Part shown: in pieces, positions 8,591 through 17,900 of the stretch
How the letters are laid out: every line of letters starts with the position of its first letter
Numbering within the stretch: the first letter of the stretch is position 1
Assembly: GCA_964458605.1 (NCBI GenBank)
Contig: CAYWLS010000002.1
Location: 1-64,000 of the forward strand
Direction: 5' to 3'
Length of the DNA stretch: 64,000 bases
Source of the DNA: JBBSNV01 sp964458605
GTDB taxonomy: Bacteria > Pseudomonadota > Alphaproteobacteria > Reyranellales > JAQSWP01
Notes under the pieces: model-generated
What the model was told of the DNA's origin: nothing
The model's database searches: none
The model's input: only the letters and a program-made list of their open reading frames with translations
Position numbers and translations under genes: made by a program

Positions 8591-8680
8591 GTGCAACAGG
8601 GGTTTCCCTGTTGTTGTGCCTATTCGGCGTTTCCTCCCTAAACTCGGGGCCGCAAGTTTTATCTTGCGGCCCTTTTGTTT
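8591..8680 (+). ncRNA. Candidate alpha-r8 family sRNA (MmgR-like)
   Basis: The arrangement seen is a 5' hairpin, CAACAGGG (8594-8601) with CCCTGTTG (8606-8613), then an unpaired stretch containing TTTCCTCCCT at 8630-8639, then a GC-rich intrinsic terminator at 8647-8680. From memory, the decamer UUUCCUCCCU in the single-stranded region between two hairpins is the ultraconserved core of the alphaproteobacterial alpha-r8 sRNAs, whose type member is Sinorhizobium meliloti MmgR (regulator of polyhydroxybutyrate accumulation). A length near 90 nt suits that family. The C-rich core can pair with Shine-Dalgarno sequences of target mRNAs. Family assignment is by motif and architecture only; no covariance search was possible. 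Confidence 0.62.
8647..8680 (+). terminator. Strong intrinsic terminator ending the candidate sRNA
   Basis: GGGCCGCAAG (8647-8656) is perfectly complementary to CTTGCGGCCC (8663-8672) around a TTTTAT loop, and TTTTGTTT follows at 8673-8680. It forms the 3' hairpin of the proposed sRNA and may also stop read-through from the nuo operon. Confidence 0.85.
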
Positions 8681-8747
8681 GACTATAGGCAGAGCGCTGC
8701 AACCTCCGCAATCCTTATTTGCGTTTATCTCAGTGCTCGGGCGCGCT

Positions 8748-8792
8748 GCGGCGGGAAGTTGTCGGCACGTACTTCCCACCGCAATTTTTTTT
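8748..8792 (+). terminator. Second plus-strand intrinsic terminator
   Basis: GCGG plus GGGAAGT (8748-8759) pairs with ACTTCCC plus CCGC (8771-8782) across one mismatch, and eight T residues follow at 8785-8792. The T-run is on the plus strand, so this does not serve the minus-strand permease gene that ends at 8796. It lies 68 nt after the sRNA terminator and either backs it up or ends a separate short transcript. Confidence 0.75.
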
Positions 8793-8795
8793 GCG

Positions 8796-10085
8796 TCAGA
8801 CGAAGGCGAATTTCATCACGAACAGGATGCCCAATACCGCCACCGCCGGGTGCAATTCGCTCCAGCGGCCGGCCAGCAGCTTGATCGCGGTATAGGTGAT
8901 GAAGCCGAAGGCGATGCCGTCGGCGATCGAATAGGTCAGCGGCATGGTCAGCGCCGTCACCACCGCCGGGGCGTATTCGGTCGGATCTTCCCAATCGACC
9001 TCGGTCAGGCCGCGCGCCATCAGGCAGGCCACGAACAGCAGCGCCGGCGCGGTGGCGAAGGCTGGTACCGTGCCGGCCAGCGGCGAGAAGAACAGGGTCA
9101 GCAGGAACAGGATGCCGACCACCACCGCCGTCAGGCCGGTGCGGCCGCCCGCCTTGATGCCCGCCGCGCTCTCGATATAGCTGGTGGTGGTCGAGGTGCC
9201 GAGCACTGCGCCGACCATGGCCGAGGTCGAATCGACCAGCAGCGCCTGGCGCAGCCGCGGCACCTTGCCGTCCTTGTCCAGCATGCCGGCGCGATAGGCG
9301 ATGCCGATCAAGGTGCCGGAGTTGTCGAACAGATCGACGAACAGGAAGGCGAAGATGATGGTGATCAGCCCGACATGCAGCGCGCCGCCGATATCGAGCT
9401 GCGCCAGCACCGGGCCCGGATTGGGCGGCAGGTCGGCGATGCCGTTCCATTTGCTGAGGCCCAGGATCACCGCCACGACGGTGACGGCCAGGATGCCGAT
9501 CATGATGCCGCCGCGCACGCCGTAGCGGTCCAGCGCGACCATCAGCACGAAGCCGGCGGCCGCCAGGATAACCGGCCATTTGGTCAGGTCGCCGGCGGTC
9601 ACCAGGGTGACCGGGTGATCGACCACGATGCCGGCCTCCTGCATGGCGATGATGCCCAGGAACAGGCCGATGCCGGCGGAAATCGCCATTTTCAGCGACT
9701 TGGGGATGGCGTTGATGATCCATTCGCGTACCGGCAGCGCGCTCAGCACCAGGAAGATCAGGCCCGAGATGAACACCGCGCCCAGCGCGACCTGCCAGCT
9801 GTAGTGCATCTGGCCGACCACGGTGAAAGCGAAATAGGCGTTGAGCCCCATGCCCGGCGCCAGCGCGATCGGGTAGTTGGCGAACACGCCCATGAAGATG
9901 CTGCCGAACGCCGCCGCCAGGCAGGTGGCGACGAACACGGCGCTCTGGTCCATGCCGGCGGCTTTCAGGATCGCCGGATTGACGAAGGCGATATAGGCCA
10001 TCGTCAGGAAGGTGGTGATGCCGGCCAGGATCTCGATCCGGACGGTGGTGTTGTTCTCGGGCAGTTTGAAGAATTGTGCGAGCAT
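8796..10085 (-). CDS. NCS2 family purine permease (AzgA/PbuG-like)
   Basis: This is a nucleobase transporter of the COG2252 branch of the NCS2 family, probably a proton symporter for adenine, guanine or hypoxanthine. The 429-residue protein begins with the family-typical segment TTVRIEILAGITTFLTMAYI and an FVNPAIL motif near residue 35. It has a dozen or so hydrophobic segments and the family region LFVDLFDNSGTLIGIAYRAG near 249-268. The ATG is at 10083-10085. The gene stands alone and converges with the nuo operon. The exact substrate cannot be read from sequence. Confidence 0.9.
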   Translation of the reverse strand: MLAQFFKLPENNTTVRIEILAGITTFLTMAYIAFVNPAILKAAGMDQSAVFVATCLAAAFGSIFMGVFANYPIALAPGMGLNAYFAFTVVGQMHYSWQVALGAVFISGLIFLVLSALPVREWIINAIPKSLKMAISAGIGLFLGIIAMQEAGIVVDHPVTLVTAGDLTKWPVILAAAGFVLMVALDRYGVRGGIMIGILAVTVVAVILGLSKWNGIADLPPNPGPVLAQLDIGGALHVGLITIIFAFLFVDLFDNSGTLIGIAYRAGMLDKDGKVPRLRQALLVDSTSAMVGAVLGTSTTTSYIESAAGIKAGGRTGLTAVVVGILFLLTLFFSPLAGTVPAFATAPALLFVACLMARGLTEVDWEDPTEYAPAVVTALTMPLTYSIADGIAFGFITYTAIKLLAGRWSELHPAVAVLGILFVMKFAFV

Positions 10086-10259
10086 GGCTCCCCCAAGGTT
10101 GGCGCGGGCCCGCTCGATCGGTCCCCGGAGCGCGGCCGCGCAGCCGGATTGTGCGGCCGCCGGCCTGTGGAAAGCCAGTGCCGCTCAGCGGCTTTGGCAT
10201 AACCCGGCCATGGCGGCCCAGCCGTCGTCCGGCCCGGCCATCGTCCGGCCCGCTTGGGT

Positions 10260-10287
10260 TTGCCTTTGCCGGGCCGCTTGCCTACAT
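10260..10287 (+). promoter_or_regulatory. Possible proS promoter
   Basis: TTGCCT (10260-10265) and CTACAT (10282-10287), 16 nt apart, fall about 48 nt before the proS start codon. They lie in the 249-nt spacer between the divergent permease and proS genes. The match is fair only, and no other clear signal was seen in this spacer. Confidence 0.35.
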
Positions 10288-10334
10288 TCGGCCGGATTTT
10301 CCGCCCACTCTCCCGTCACACGGTTTCCGGTTCC

Positions 10335-11678
10335 ATGCGCCTCAGCCAGTATTTCCTGCCCACCCTGAAAGAAAACCCCGCCGAGGCGCAGATCGTCTCG
10401 CACCGGCTGATGCTGCGCGCCGGCATGATCCGCCAGCAGGCCGCCGGCATCTATTCCTGGCTGCCGCTGGGCTTCCGCGTGCTGCAGAAGGTCGAGCAGA
10501 TCGTGCGCCAGGAGCAGGACCGCGCCGGCGCCCAGGAAGTGCTGATGCCGACCATCCAGTCGGCCGAGCTGTGGCGCGAGAGCGGCCGCTACGACGACTA
10601 CGGCAAGGAGATGCTGCGCATCGTCGATCGGGCCGACCGCGAGATGCTGTACGGCCCGACCAACGAGGAGATGATCACCGACATCGTGCGGCAGAGCATC
10701 AAGACCTATCGCGACCTGCCCAAGAACCTCTATCACATCCAGTGGAAGTTCCGCGACGAGGTGCGGCCGCGCTTCGGCGTGATGCGCGGGCGCGAGTTCC
10801 TGATGAAGGACAATTACTCCTTCGACGTCGACCGCGCCGGCGCGGTGCATTCCTACAACAAGATGTTCGTGGCCTATCTGCGCACCTTCGCCCGCATGGG
10901 GCTGAAGGCGATTCCGATGCGCGCCGAGACCGGCCCGATCGGCGGCGACCTCAGCCACGAATTCATCATCCTGGCCGAGACCGGCGAGAGCCAGGTGTTC
11001 TGCCACAAGGACTTCCTCGATTTCGACGTGCTGTCGCTCGACACCGACTATGCCGATCGCGGCGCGGTGCAGAAGGTGGTCGATCACTGGACCAGCCGCT
11101 ACGCCGCCACCGACGAGAAGCACGAGCCGATGCGCTTCGACGGCGAAGTGCCGGAAGACCGGCGCATCGCCGCCCGCGGCATCGAGGTCGGCCATATCTT
11201 CTATTTCGGCACCAAGTATTCCAGGCCGATGAACGCGGTGGTGGCCGGCCCCAGCGGCGAGAGCATCGCCATCGAGATGGGCTCCTACGGCATCGGCGTG
11301 TCGCGCCTGGTCGGCGCCATCATCGAGGCCAGCCACGACGGGAACGGCATCGTCTGGCCCCAAAGCGTGGCGCCGTTCCAGATCGGACTGGTCAACCTCA
11401 AGGCCGGCGACGCTGCCGTCGACGGCGCCTGCGTCGGTCTCTACCAGGCCTTGACCAAGGCCGGGGTCGAGGTGCTGTACGACGATCGCGACCTGCGGCC
11501 GGGCAACAAATTCGCCGACATGGATCTGATCGGCCTGCCCTGGCAGGTGGTGATCGGCCCGCGCGGCCTGGCCAATGGCAAGGCGGAGATCAAGAACCGC
11601 AAGACCGGGCAGCGCGAGGAGATGCCGCTCGAGGGCGTGGCGCCGCGGTTCGCTGCCGCCGGCACAGCCGGGGCATGA
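10335..11678 (+). CDS. proS: Prolyl-tRNA synthetase, short alphaproteobacterial type
   Basis: The enzyme charges tRNA-Pro with proline in the cytoplasm. The 447-residue protein lacks the large editing insertion of the E. coli type, as is usual in alphaproteobacteria. Class II motifs are visible: a motif 2 region FRDEVRPRFGVMRGREF near residues 138-154, motif 3 around EMGSYGIGVSRLVGAIIE near 314-331, and a C-terminal anticodon-binding domain with VLYDDRDLRPGNKFADMDL. The ATG at 10335 opens the conserved start MRLSQYFLPTLKE. The stop overlaps the following permease start by ATGA. Confidence 0.97.
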   Translation: MRLSQYFLPTLKENPAEAQIVSHRLMLRAGMIRQQAAGIYSWLPLGFRVLQKVEQIVRQEQDRAGAQEVLMPTIQSAELWRESGRYDDYGKEMLRIVDRADREMLYGPTNEEMITDIVRQSIKTYRDLPKNLYHIQWKFRDEVRPRFGVMRGREFLMKDNYSFDVDRAGAVHSYNKMFVAYLRTFARMGLKAIPMRAETGPIGGDLSHEFIILAETGESQVFCHKDFLDFDVLSLDTDYADRGAVQKVVDHWTSRYAATDEKHEPMRFDGEVPEDRRIAARGIEVGHIFYFGTKYSRPMNAVVAGPSGESIAIEMGSYGIGVSRLVGAIIEASHDGNGIVWPQSVAPFQIGLVNLKAGDAAVDGACVGLYQALTKAGVEVLYDDRDLRPGNKFADMDLIGLPWQVVIGPRGLANGKAEIKNRKTGQREEMPLEGVAPRFAAAGTAGA

Positions 11679-12925
11679 TCTTTTCCGCCGCCGAGTGGAG
11701 CCTGGCTTTACGCTATCTGCGCGCGCGTCGCGAGGAGGGATCGCTGTCGATCATGGCGGCGTTCTCGCTGATCGGCATTGCGCTGGGCGTCGGCACCCTG
11801 ATCGTGGTCATGGCGGTGATGGGCGGCTTCAAGATCGAGCTGCTCGACCGCATCGTCGGCATCAACGGCCGGCTGGCGGTGATCGGGCCCGAGCAGGGCA
11901 TCGGCGACTATGCCGGCCTGGTCACGCGCCTGCACGCCGCGCGCTTCGTCAAGGCCGCCATCCCGGTGGTCGAGGGCCAGGGCATCCTGGCGATGAACGG
12001 CAAGACCCAGGGCGTGCTGGTGCGCGGCATGCGCCTGGAGGATCTGCCCCAGAGCTTCCTCGCCAAGGGCCTGGAGACCGGCAAGCTCGCCGACCTCGAC
12101 GACAAGCACCGCATCATCGTCGGCCGCCCGCTGCTGGATAAATTCGATCTCAAGGTCGGCGACCAGATCACGCTGTTCTCGTCGCAGACCATCGCCACGC
12201 CGCTCGGCCTGCTGCCGCGCACCGGCCGCTTCCAGATCGTCGGCGCCTTCGAGATCGGCATGTACGAATACGACACCCGCATGATCGTCATGTCGATCGA
12301 CGCCGCCCAGGCGCTGTTCAATCTGCCCGATGCGGCCAGCATGATCGAAATCTATACCCTGCCGGGCGCCCGGCTCGACGAGACCGAGCAGGATGCCGCA
12401 TACGTGGCCGGTCCCTCCAACGTCGTGGTCAACTGGGAGAAGTCCAACGCCGGCTTCTTCGCCGTGGTGCAGACCCAGGCCAATGTGCTGTTCCTGATCC
12501 TGACCCTGATCATCGTGGTGGCGGCGTTCAATATCGTTTCCAGCCTGTTCATCCTGGTGCGCACCAAGACCGCCGAGATCGGCGTGCTGCGCACCATCGG
12601 CGCGGGGCAGGGCACCATCATGCGCGTGTTCCTGCTGGCCGGGCTGATCCTGGGCGGGCTGGGCACCGTGCTGGGCGTGGTGCTGGGCATCCTGTTCGCC
12701 GACAATATCGAGGCGATACGCCAGTTCGTGCAGCGCCAGCTGGGCAGCAACGTCGATCTGTTCTCCGCCAAGCTCTATTTCCTCACCCGGCTGCCGGCGG
12801 TGGTCGATTGCGGCACGGTCGCGGCGGTGGCGGCCATCGCGCTGGCGCTGACCCTGGCCGCGGCGCTCTATCCCGCCTGGCGCGCCGGCCGGCTCGATCC
12901 GCTGGCCGCCTTGCGCGACGAATGA
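11675..12925 (+). CDS. lolC: Lipoprotein-releasing ABC transporter permease, LolC/LolE type, copy 1
   Basis: This is an inner membrane permease of the Lol system, which extracts mature lipoproteins and hands them to LolA for the outer membrane. The 416 residues show the family layout: N-terminal helix near 24-46 (IGIALGVGTLIVVMAVMGGF), a periplasmic MacB-like domain from about 47-270, then three helices of the FtsX domain, with VRTKTAEIGVLRTIGAG in the cytoplasmic coupling loop. It overlaps proS by 4 nt and is followed 7 nt later by a paralogue of the same layout. Which copy functions as LolC and which as LolE cannot be told from this sequence. Confidence 0.92.
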   Translation: MIFSAAEWSLALRYLRARREEGSLSIMAAFSLIGIALGVGTLIVVMAVMGGFKIELLDRIVGINGRLAVIGPEQGIGDYAGLVTRLHAARFVKAAIPVVEGQGILAMNGKTQGVLVRGMRLEDLPQSFLAKGLETGKLADLDDKHRIIVGRPLLDKFDLKVGDQITLFSSQTIATPLGLLPRTGRFQIVGAFEIGMYEYDTRMIVMSIDAAQALFNLPDAASMIEIYTLPGARLDETEQDAAYVAGPSNVVVNWEKSNAGFFAVVQTQANVLFLILTLIIVVAAFNIVSSLFILVRTKTAEIGVLRTIGAGQGTIMRVFLLAGLILGGLGTVLGVVLGILFADNIEAIRQFVQRQLGSNVDLFSAKLYFLTRLPAVVDCGTVAAVAAIALALTLAAALYPAWRAGRLDPLAALRDE

Positions 12926-12932
12926 GGACGCC

Positions 12933-14180
12933 ATGAGCAGCGCATCCGTCGAACGGCTGGTGGCCTGGCGCCTGTTGCGGGCGCGGCACAGGGAGAGCTT
13001 CATCTCCGCCATCGCCGTGATCTCGCTGGTCGGCGTGGCGATCGGCGTGGCCGTGCTGATCATCGTCATGTCGGTGATGAACGGGTTCCGCGCCGAGCTC
13101 TATGCCCGCATTCTCGGGCTCAACGGCCATGTCACGATTACCGCGGCGCAAGGGCCGCTGACCGGCTTCGACGCGCTGGCCGGCAAGCTGCGCCAGGTGA
13201 AGGGCGTGGTGGCCGTCATCCCGGTGGTCGAGGGCGAGGTGATGGCCACGACCGAGCGCGGCGTGGCCAAGGGCGCGCTGCTGCGCGGCATGCGGCTTGC
13301 CGACCTGCAGGCCCGGCCCAACCTGGCGCACGGCATCGTGCAGGGCCGGCTGACTGCCATCGCCGACAACGATGGCCTGATCCTGGGCGAGAAGCTGCGG
13401 CGGGATCTGGGCGTGGAGGTCGGCGGCGTGGTCACCCTGCGCTCGCCGCGCGGCGGCAACGGCCAGCCGATCTCGCTGCAGAGCGGCGATTTCGACGTCG
13501 ACGGCAGTTTCTCCGTGCGCATGCAGGAGATCGATTCCAGCTACATCTTCATGCCGCTCGACGCGGCCCAGGCCTATTTCGACCTCAAGCCCGACCAGGT
13601 CACCAGCCTCGACCTGCTGGTCGGCGACACCGACGCCGCCCACGACATCGCCGGCACAGTGCAGCGCATGCTGGGCCCGGACTACAAGGTCAGTGACTGG
13701 CTGCAGCGCAATGCCGCCTTCGTCGGCGCGCTGAAGGTCGAGAGCGCGGTGATGTTCGTGATCCTGAGCCTGATCGTGCTGGTGGCGGCGCTCAACATCC
13801 TGGCCAGCTTCTCCATGCTGGTGCGCACCAAGTCGCGCAGCATCGCCATCCTGCGCAGCATGGGCATCACGCGCGGCGGCGTGCTGCGGGTATTCCTGAT
13901 GGCCGGCGGCGCAGTGGGCGTGATCGGGGCGGGCATCGGCCTGGCGCTGGGCCTGCTGTTCTGCCTCAACATCGCCGGCATCAACGCCTTTTTCGGCGGC
14001 CTGCAGGCGCAGGGCCTGGGCGGGCTGGCCGGCTTCCTGGCCAACATGCCGGCGGTGCTGCAATGGGGCGACGTCGTCGCGGTGCTGGCGGTGGCGTTGC
14101 TGCTGTGCTTGGGGGCGGCGGTCTATGTCGCGTTCCGCGCCGCATCGCTCGAACCGGCGGAGGCGCTGCGCTATGAGTGA
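12933..14180 (+). CDS. lolE: Lipoprotein-releasing ABC transporter permease, LolC/LolE type, copy 2
   Basis: This is the second tandem LolC/E-family permease, 415 residues, with the same architecture as the preceding gene: N-terminal helix GVAIGVAVLIIVMSVMNGF, a periplasmic domain, and a C-terminal FtsX domain with VRTKSRSIAILRSMGITRGG as coupling loop. The two proteins are clearly related but diverged, as expected for a LolC/LolE heterodimer. The gene ends inside the start of lolD (8-nt overlap), so permeases and ATPase are made together. Many alphaproteobacteria I know of carry only one such permease at this locus. Confidence 0.9.
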   Translation: MSSASVERLVAWRLLRARHRESFISAIAVISLVGVAIGVAVLIIVMSVMNGFRAELYARILGLNGHVTITAAQGPLTGFDALAGKLRQVKGVVAVIPVVEGEVMATTERGVAKGALLRGMRLADLQARPNLAHGIVQGRLTAIADNDGLILGEKLRRDLGVEVGGVVTLRSPRGGNGQPISLQSGDFDVDGSFSVRMQEIDSSYIFMPLDAAQAYFDLKPDQVTSLDLLVGDTDAAHDIAGTVQRMLGPDYKVSDWLQRNAAFVGALKVESAVMFVILSLIVLVAALNILASFSMLVRTKSRSIAILRSMGITRGGVLRVFLMAGGAVGVIGAGIGLALGLLFCLNIAGINAFFGGLQAQGLGGLAGFLANMPAVLQWGDVVAVLAVALLLCLGAAVYVAFRAASLEPAEALRYE

Positions 14181-14886
14181 GACCATGCAACAGACCGAAG
14201 CGGTTGCCGGCGCGCCGGCGCTGCAGCTCGTCAACATCGCCCGCACTTTCTACCAGGGCGACCGGACCCTGCAGGTGCTGCGCGATGCCTCGCTCGAGAT
14301 AAAGCCCGGCGAGGTCGTCGCGCTGGTCGGCCAGTCCGGTGCCGGCAAATCGACCCTGCTGCACATCGCCGGCCTGCTGGAGCGGCCCGACAGCGGCGAG
14401 ATCCTGCTGGCCGGCAAGCCGTGCGGCAAGCTCGACGATGCGGCGCGCACCGTGCTGCGCCGCCAGTACATTGGTTTCGTCTACCAATATCACCACCTGC
14501 TGGCCGAATTCACCGCCCTGGAAAACGTCATGCTGCCGCAGATGCTGAACGGACTGGGCAAGGGCGAAGCGCGCGAACGCGCGCTGCAGTTGCTGCAGAT
14601 GCTGGGCCTGGGCGAGCGCGCCAATCATCGGCCCGCCAAGCTGTCGGGCGGCGAACAGCAGCGCGTCGCCATCGCCCGCGCGGTGGCCAACGTGCCGCGC
14701 CTGCTGCTGGCCGACGAGCCGACCGGCAATCTCGACCAGAAGACCGCCGACAAGGTGTTCGTCCAGCTCCTGGCGCTGGTGCGCCAGACCGGGCTGGCGG
14801 CGTTGATCGCCACCCACAATCCGGCCTTGGCCGAACAGATGGATCGCATCGTGCGGGTCGAGAACGGCGTGCTGGCGCCCGGTTGA
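14173..14886 (+). CDS. lolD: Lipoprotein-releasing system ATP-binding protein
   Basis: This is the ATPase that powers lipoprotein release by the LolC/E permeases. The 237-residue ABC protein has Walker A GQSGAGKST near residue 53, the Q-loop region YQYHHLLAEFTALENVML, the signature LSGGEQQRVAIARAV near 157 and Walker B RLLLADEPTGNLD. The ATG at 14173 overlaps the second permease gene. It contains only the MacB/LolD-type nucleotide-binding domain, with no fused membrane part. Confidence 0.95.
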   Translation: MSETMQQTEAVAGAPALQLVNIARTFYQGDRTLQVLRDASLEIKPGEVVALVGQSGAGKSTLLHIAGLLERPDSGEILLAGKPCGKLDDAARTVLRRQYIGFVYQYHHLLAEFTALENVMLPQMLNGLGKGEARERALQLLQMLGLGERANHRPAKLSGGEQQRVAIARAVANVPRLLLADEPTGNLDQKTADKVFVQLLALVRQTGLAALIATHNPALAEQMDRIVRVENGVLAPG

Positions 14887-14952
14887 ACCGGTTCGAGGCC
14901 CTGGTCGGCTGCGTGATGACTTTCCACAGCCGCCTGTGACAGGGTGGCGTCC

Positions 14953-17900
14953 ATGGGCGATCCCGGTTTCATCCATCTGTGCGTGCGCTCGGCATTTTCG
15001 CTGTCCGAAGGCGCCATCAAGATCGACAAGCTGGTGGGGCTGGCCGTCAAGCAGGGCATGCCGGCGGTCGCCATCACCGACCGCAACAACCTGTTCGGCG
15101 CGTTGGAATTCGCGCAATACGCCGCCAAGGCCGGCGTGCAGCCGATCATCGGCTGCGATCTTGGCATCAGGCGCGAAGAAGAGGGCGGGTTCGGCGCCGC
15201 CGGGCGCGCCTTACCGGCCGACGGGCTGCTGCTGATCGTGCAGTCGGCGCAGGGCTATCACAATCTGCTGCACCTGGTGTCGCAGGCTTGGCTGGAAAGC
15301 CCGACCGGGGAGGCCGCCCAGGTACCGTTCGCGGCGCTGCAAGGCTTCACCGACGGGCTGATCGCCGTCAGCGGCGGTCCCGGCACCGCGCTGGGTCGTC
15401 TGGCGGCGGACGGCCAGACCGAGGCCATGGCGGCGCTGGCCGACCGGCTGGGCAAGCTGTTCCCGGGCCGCTTCTATGTCGAGATCCAGCGTCATGGGAT
15501 GGAGGCCGAGCGTCGCGCCGAGCCTCTGCTGCTGGAGCTCGCCTACAAGACCGGCCTGCCGCTGCTGGCGACCAACGATGCCTATTTCGCCGATGCCGGC
15601 ATGTTCGAGGCGCACGACGTGCTGCTGTGCATCGCCGAGGGCGCGCATATTTCCGATACCAACCGCCGCCGGCTCAGCCCCGAGCACTATTTCAAGTCGG
15701 CCGCCCAGATGCGCGAGCTGTTCGCCGATCTGCCCGAAGCGATCGACAACACCGTCGTCGTGGCCAGGCGCTGCGCCTTCATGCCGCAAAGCGTCAAGCC
15801 GATCCTGCCGACCTACACCAAGCTCCAGGGTCGCTCCGAGAAGGAGGCGCTGACCGACCTGGCGCGCCGGGGCATGGAGCGGCTGATCGAGCACAAGCGC
15901 ACCGATCCCACGATCGACCCGAAGACCTATTTCGAGCGGCTCGACTACGAGCTGAACATGATCGAGCGCATGGGGTTCGCCGGCTACTTCCTGATCGTGG
16001 CCGACTTCATCCAGTGGGCCAAGGCGCACGACATCCCGGTCGGCCCCGGCCGCGGCTCGGGTGCGGGCTCGGTGGCGGCCTGGTCGCTGGGCATCACCGA
16101 TCTCGACCCGCTGCGCTGGGGACTGCTGTTCGAGCGCTTCCTCAATCCCGAACGCGTGTCGATGCCCGACTTCGACATCGATTTCTGCCAGGACAAGCGC
16201 GACCAGGTCATCAACTACGTGCAGAAGGAATACGGCGCCGACCGGGTGGCCCAGATCATCACCTTCGGCAAGCTGCAGGCGCGCGCCGTGCTGCGCGACG
16301 TCGGCCGCGTGCTGGGCATGCCCTACGGCCAGGTCGACCGCATCTGCAAGCTGGTGCCCAACAATCCGGCCAAGCCGGTCACCCTGGAGCAGGCGATCGG
16401 CGGCGAGCCGCTGCTGCAGCAGCAGATCAAGGACGACGAAGCGGTCGCCAAGCTGACCGAGATCGCGCTCAAGCTGGAAGGGCTCTACCGCCACGCCTCG
16501 ACCCACGCCGCCGGCGTGGTGATCGGCGACCGGCCGCTCGACGAGCTGGTGCCGCTCTATCGCGACCCGCGCTCGTCGATGCCGGCCACCCAGTTCAACA
16601 TGAAATATGTCGAGCAGGCCGGGCTGGTGAAGTTCGACTTCCTCGGCCTCAAGACGCTCACGGTGCTGGATCGCGCGGTCGAGCTGATCGGCCGCGACAG
16701 GATCGAGCTGGCCCATCTGCCGCTCGACGACAAGCCGACCTTCGACATGCTGGCGGCGGGCGACTCGACCGGCGTGTTCCAGCTCGAAGGCAGCGGCATG
16801 CGCGACATCCTGCGCAAGCTGCGGCCCGACCGTTTCGAGGACATCATCGCCGTGGTGGCGCTGTTCCGTCCCGGCCCGATGGAGAACATTCCGAGCTATA
16901 TCCGGCGCAAGCATAAGCAGGAGGAGCCGGACTACCTGCATCCCTCGCTCGAGGGCATCCTCAAGGAAACCCACGGCATCATGATCTACCAGGAACAGGT
17001 CATGCAGATCGCCCAGACCTTGAGCGGCTACACGCTGGGCGGCGCCGACCTGCTGCGCCGCGCCATGGGCAAGAAGATCCAGGCCGAGATGGACGCGCAG
17101 CGCGCCGCCTTCATCGAGGGCGCGGTGGCCCGCAATGTCGAGCAGGCCCGCGCCGCCATGATTTTCGACCAGGTCGATCGCTTCGCCGGCTACGGCTTCA
17201 ACAAGAGCCATGCCGCGGCCTACGCGCTGGTGGCCTACCAGACGGCCTATCTCAAGGCCAATCACCCGGTCGAGTTCTTCGCCGCGTCGATGACGCTGGA
17301 CATGGGCAATACCGACAAGCTCAACCTGTTCCGGCGCGAACTCGACCGGCTGAAGATCCCGCTGCTGGGACCCGACATCAACAAGTCGCGCGACGAGTTC
17401 GCCGTCGAGGTCACGCCCGAGGGTAAGAAGGCTATCCGTTACGCGCTCTCCGCCGTGCGCAATGTCGGCCGCGCCGCCATGAAGGGGCTGGTGGCCGAGC
17501 GCGGGAAGGGCGGGCCGTTCAAGTCGGTATTCGACATGGCGCAGCGGCTGGACAACCACATCCTCAACAAGCGTCTGCTGGAAAGCTTGGTCAAGGCCGG
17601 GGCGCTCGATTCGCTGAACGCCAACCGCGCCCAGACCTTCGCCGCGGTCGAGACCCTGTTGAAGATCGCCGGGGCGGCCGCCGAGGAGCGCAGCAGCAAC
17701 CAGGTCAGCCTGTTCGGCGGCGACGTCCAGCCGGCCCGTCCTTCGCTGCCGGCGATGCGCGACTGGGGCGCGATGGACAAGCTGCAATACGAATTCGAGG
17801 CCATCGGCTTCTATTTCTCGTCCCATCCGCTGGAAGCCTTCGGCAAGAGCCTGGGCCGGCTGGGCGTGCTGCGCGCGGCAGAACTGCCCCAATTGCTGTC

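Larger units (their letters stand above)
8440..8795. other. Intergenic spacer holding sRNA and terminators
   Basis: This 356-nt spacer is clearly richer in A and T than the flanking genes and contains no convincing protein gene. Reading along it I see: a short hairpin at 8494-8512 without a T-run; a palindromic hairpin at 8536-8565 next to an A8 tract; a hairpin at 8594-8613; the decamer TTTCCTCCCT; a strong terminator at 8647-8680; and a second terminator at 8748-8792. The useful pieces are annotated separately. It lies between the convergent nuo operon (+) and NCS2 permease gene (-). Confidence 0.8.
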
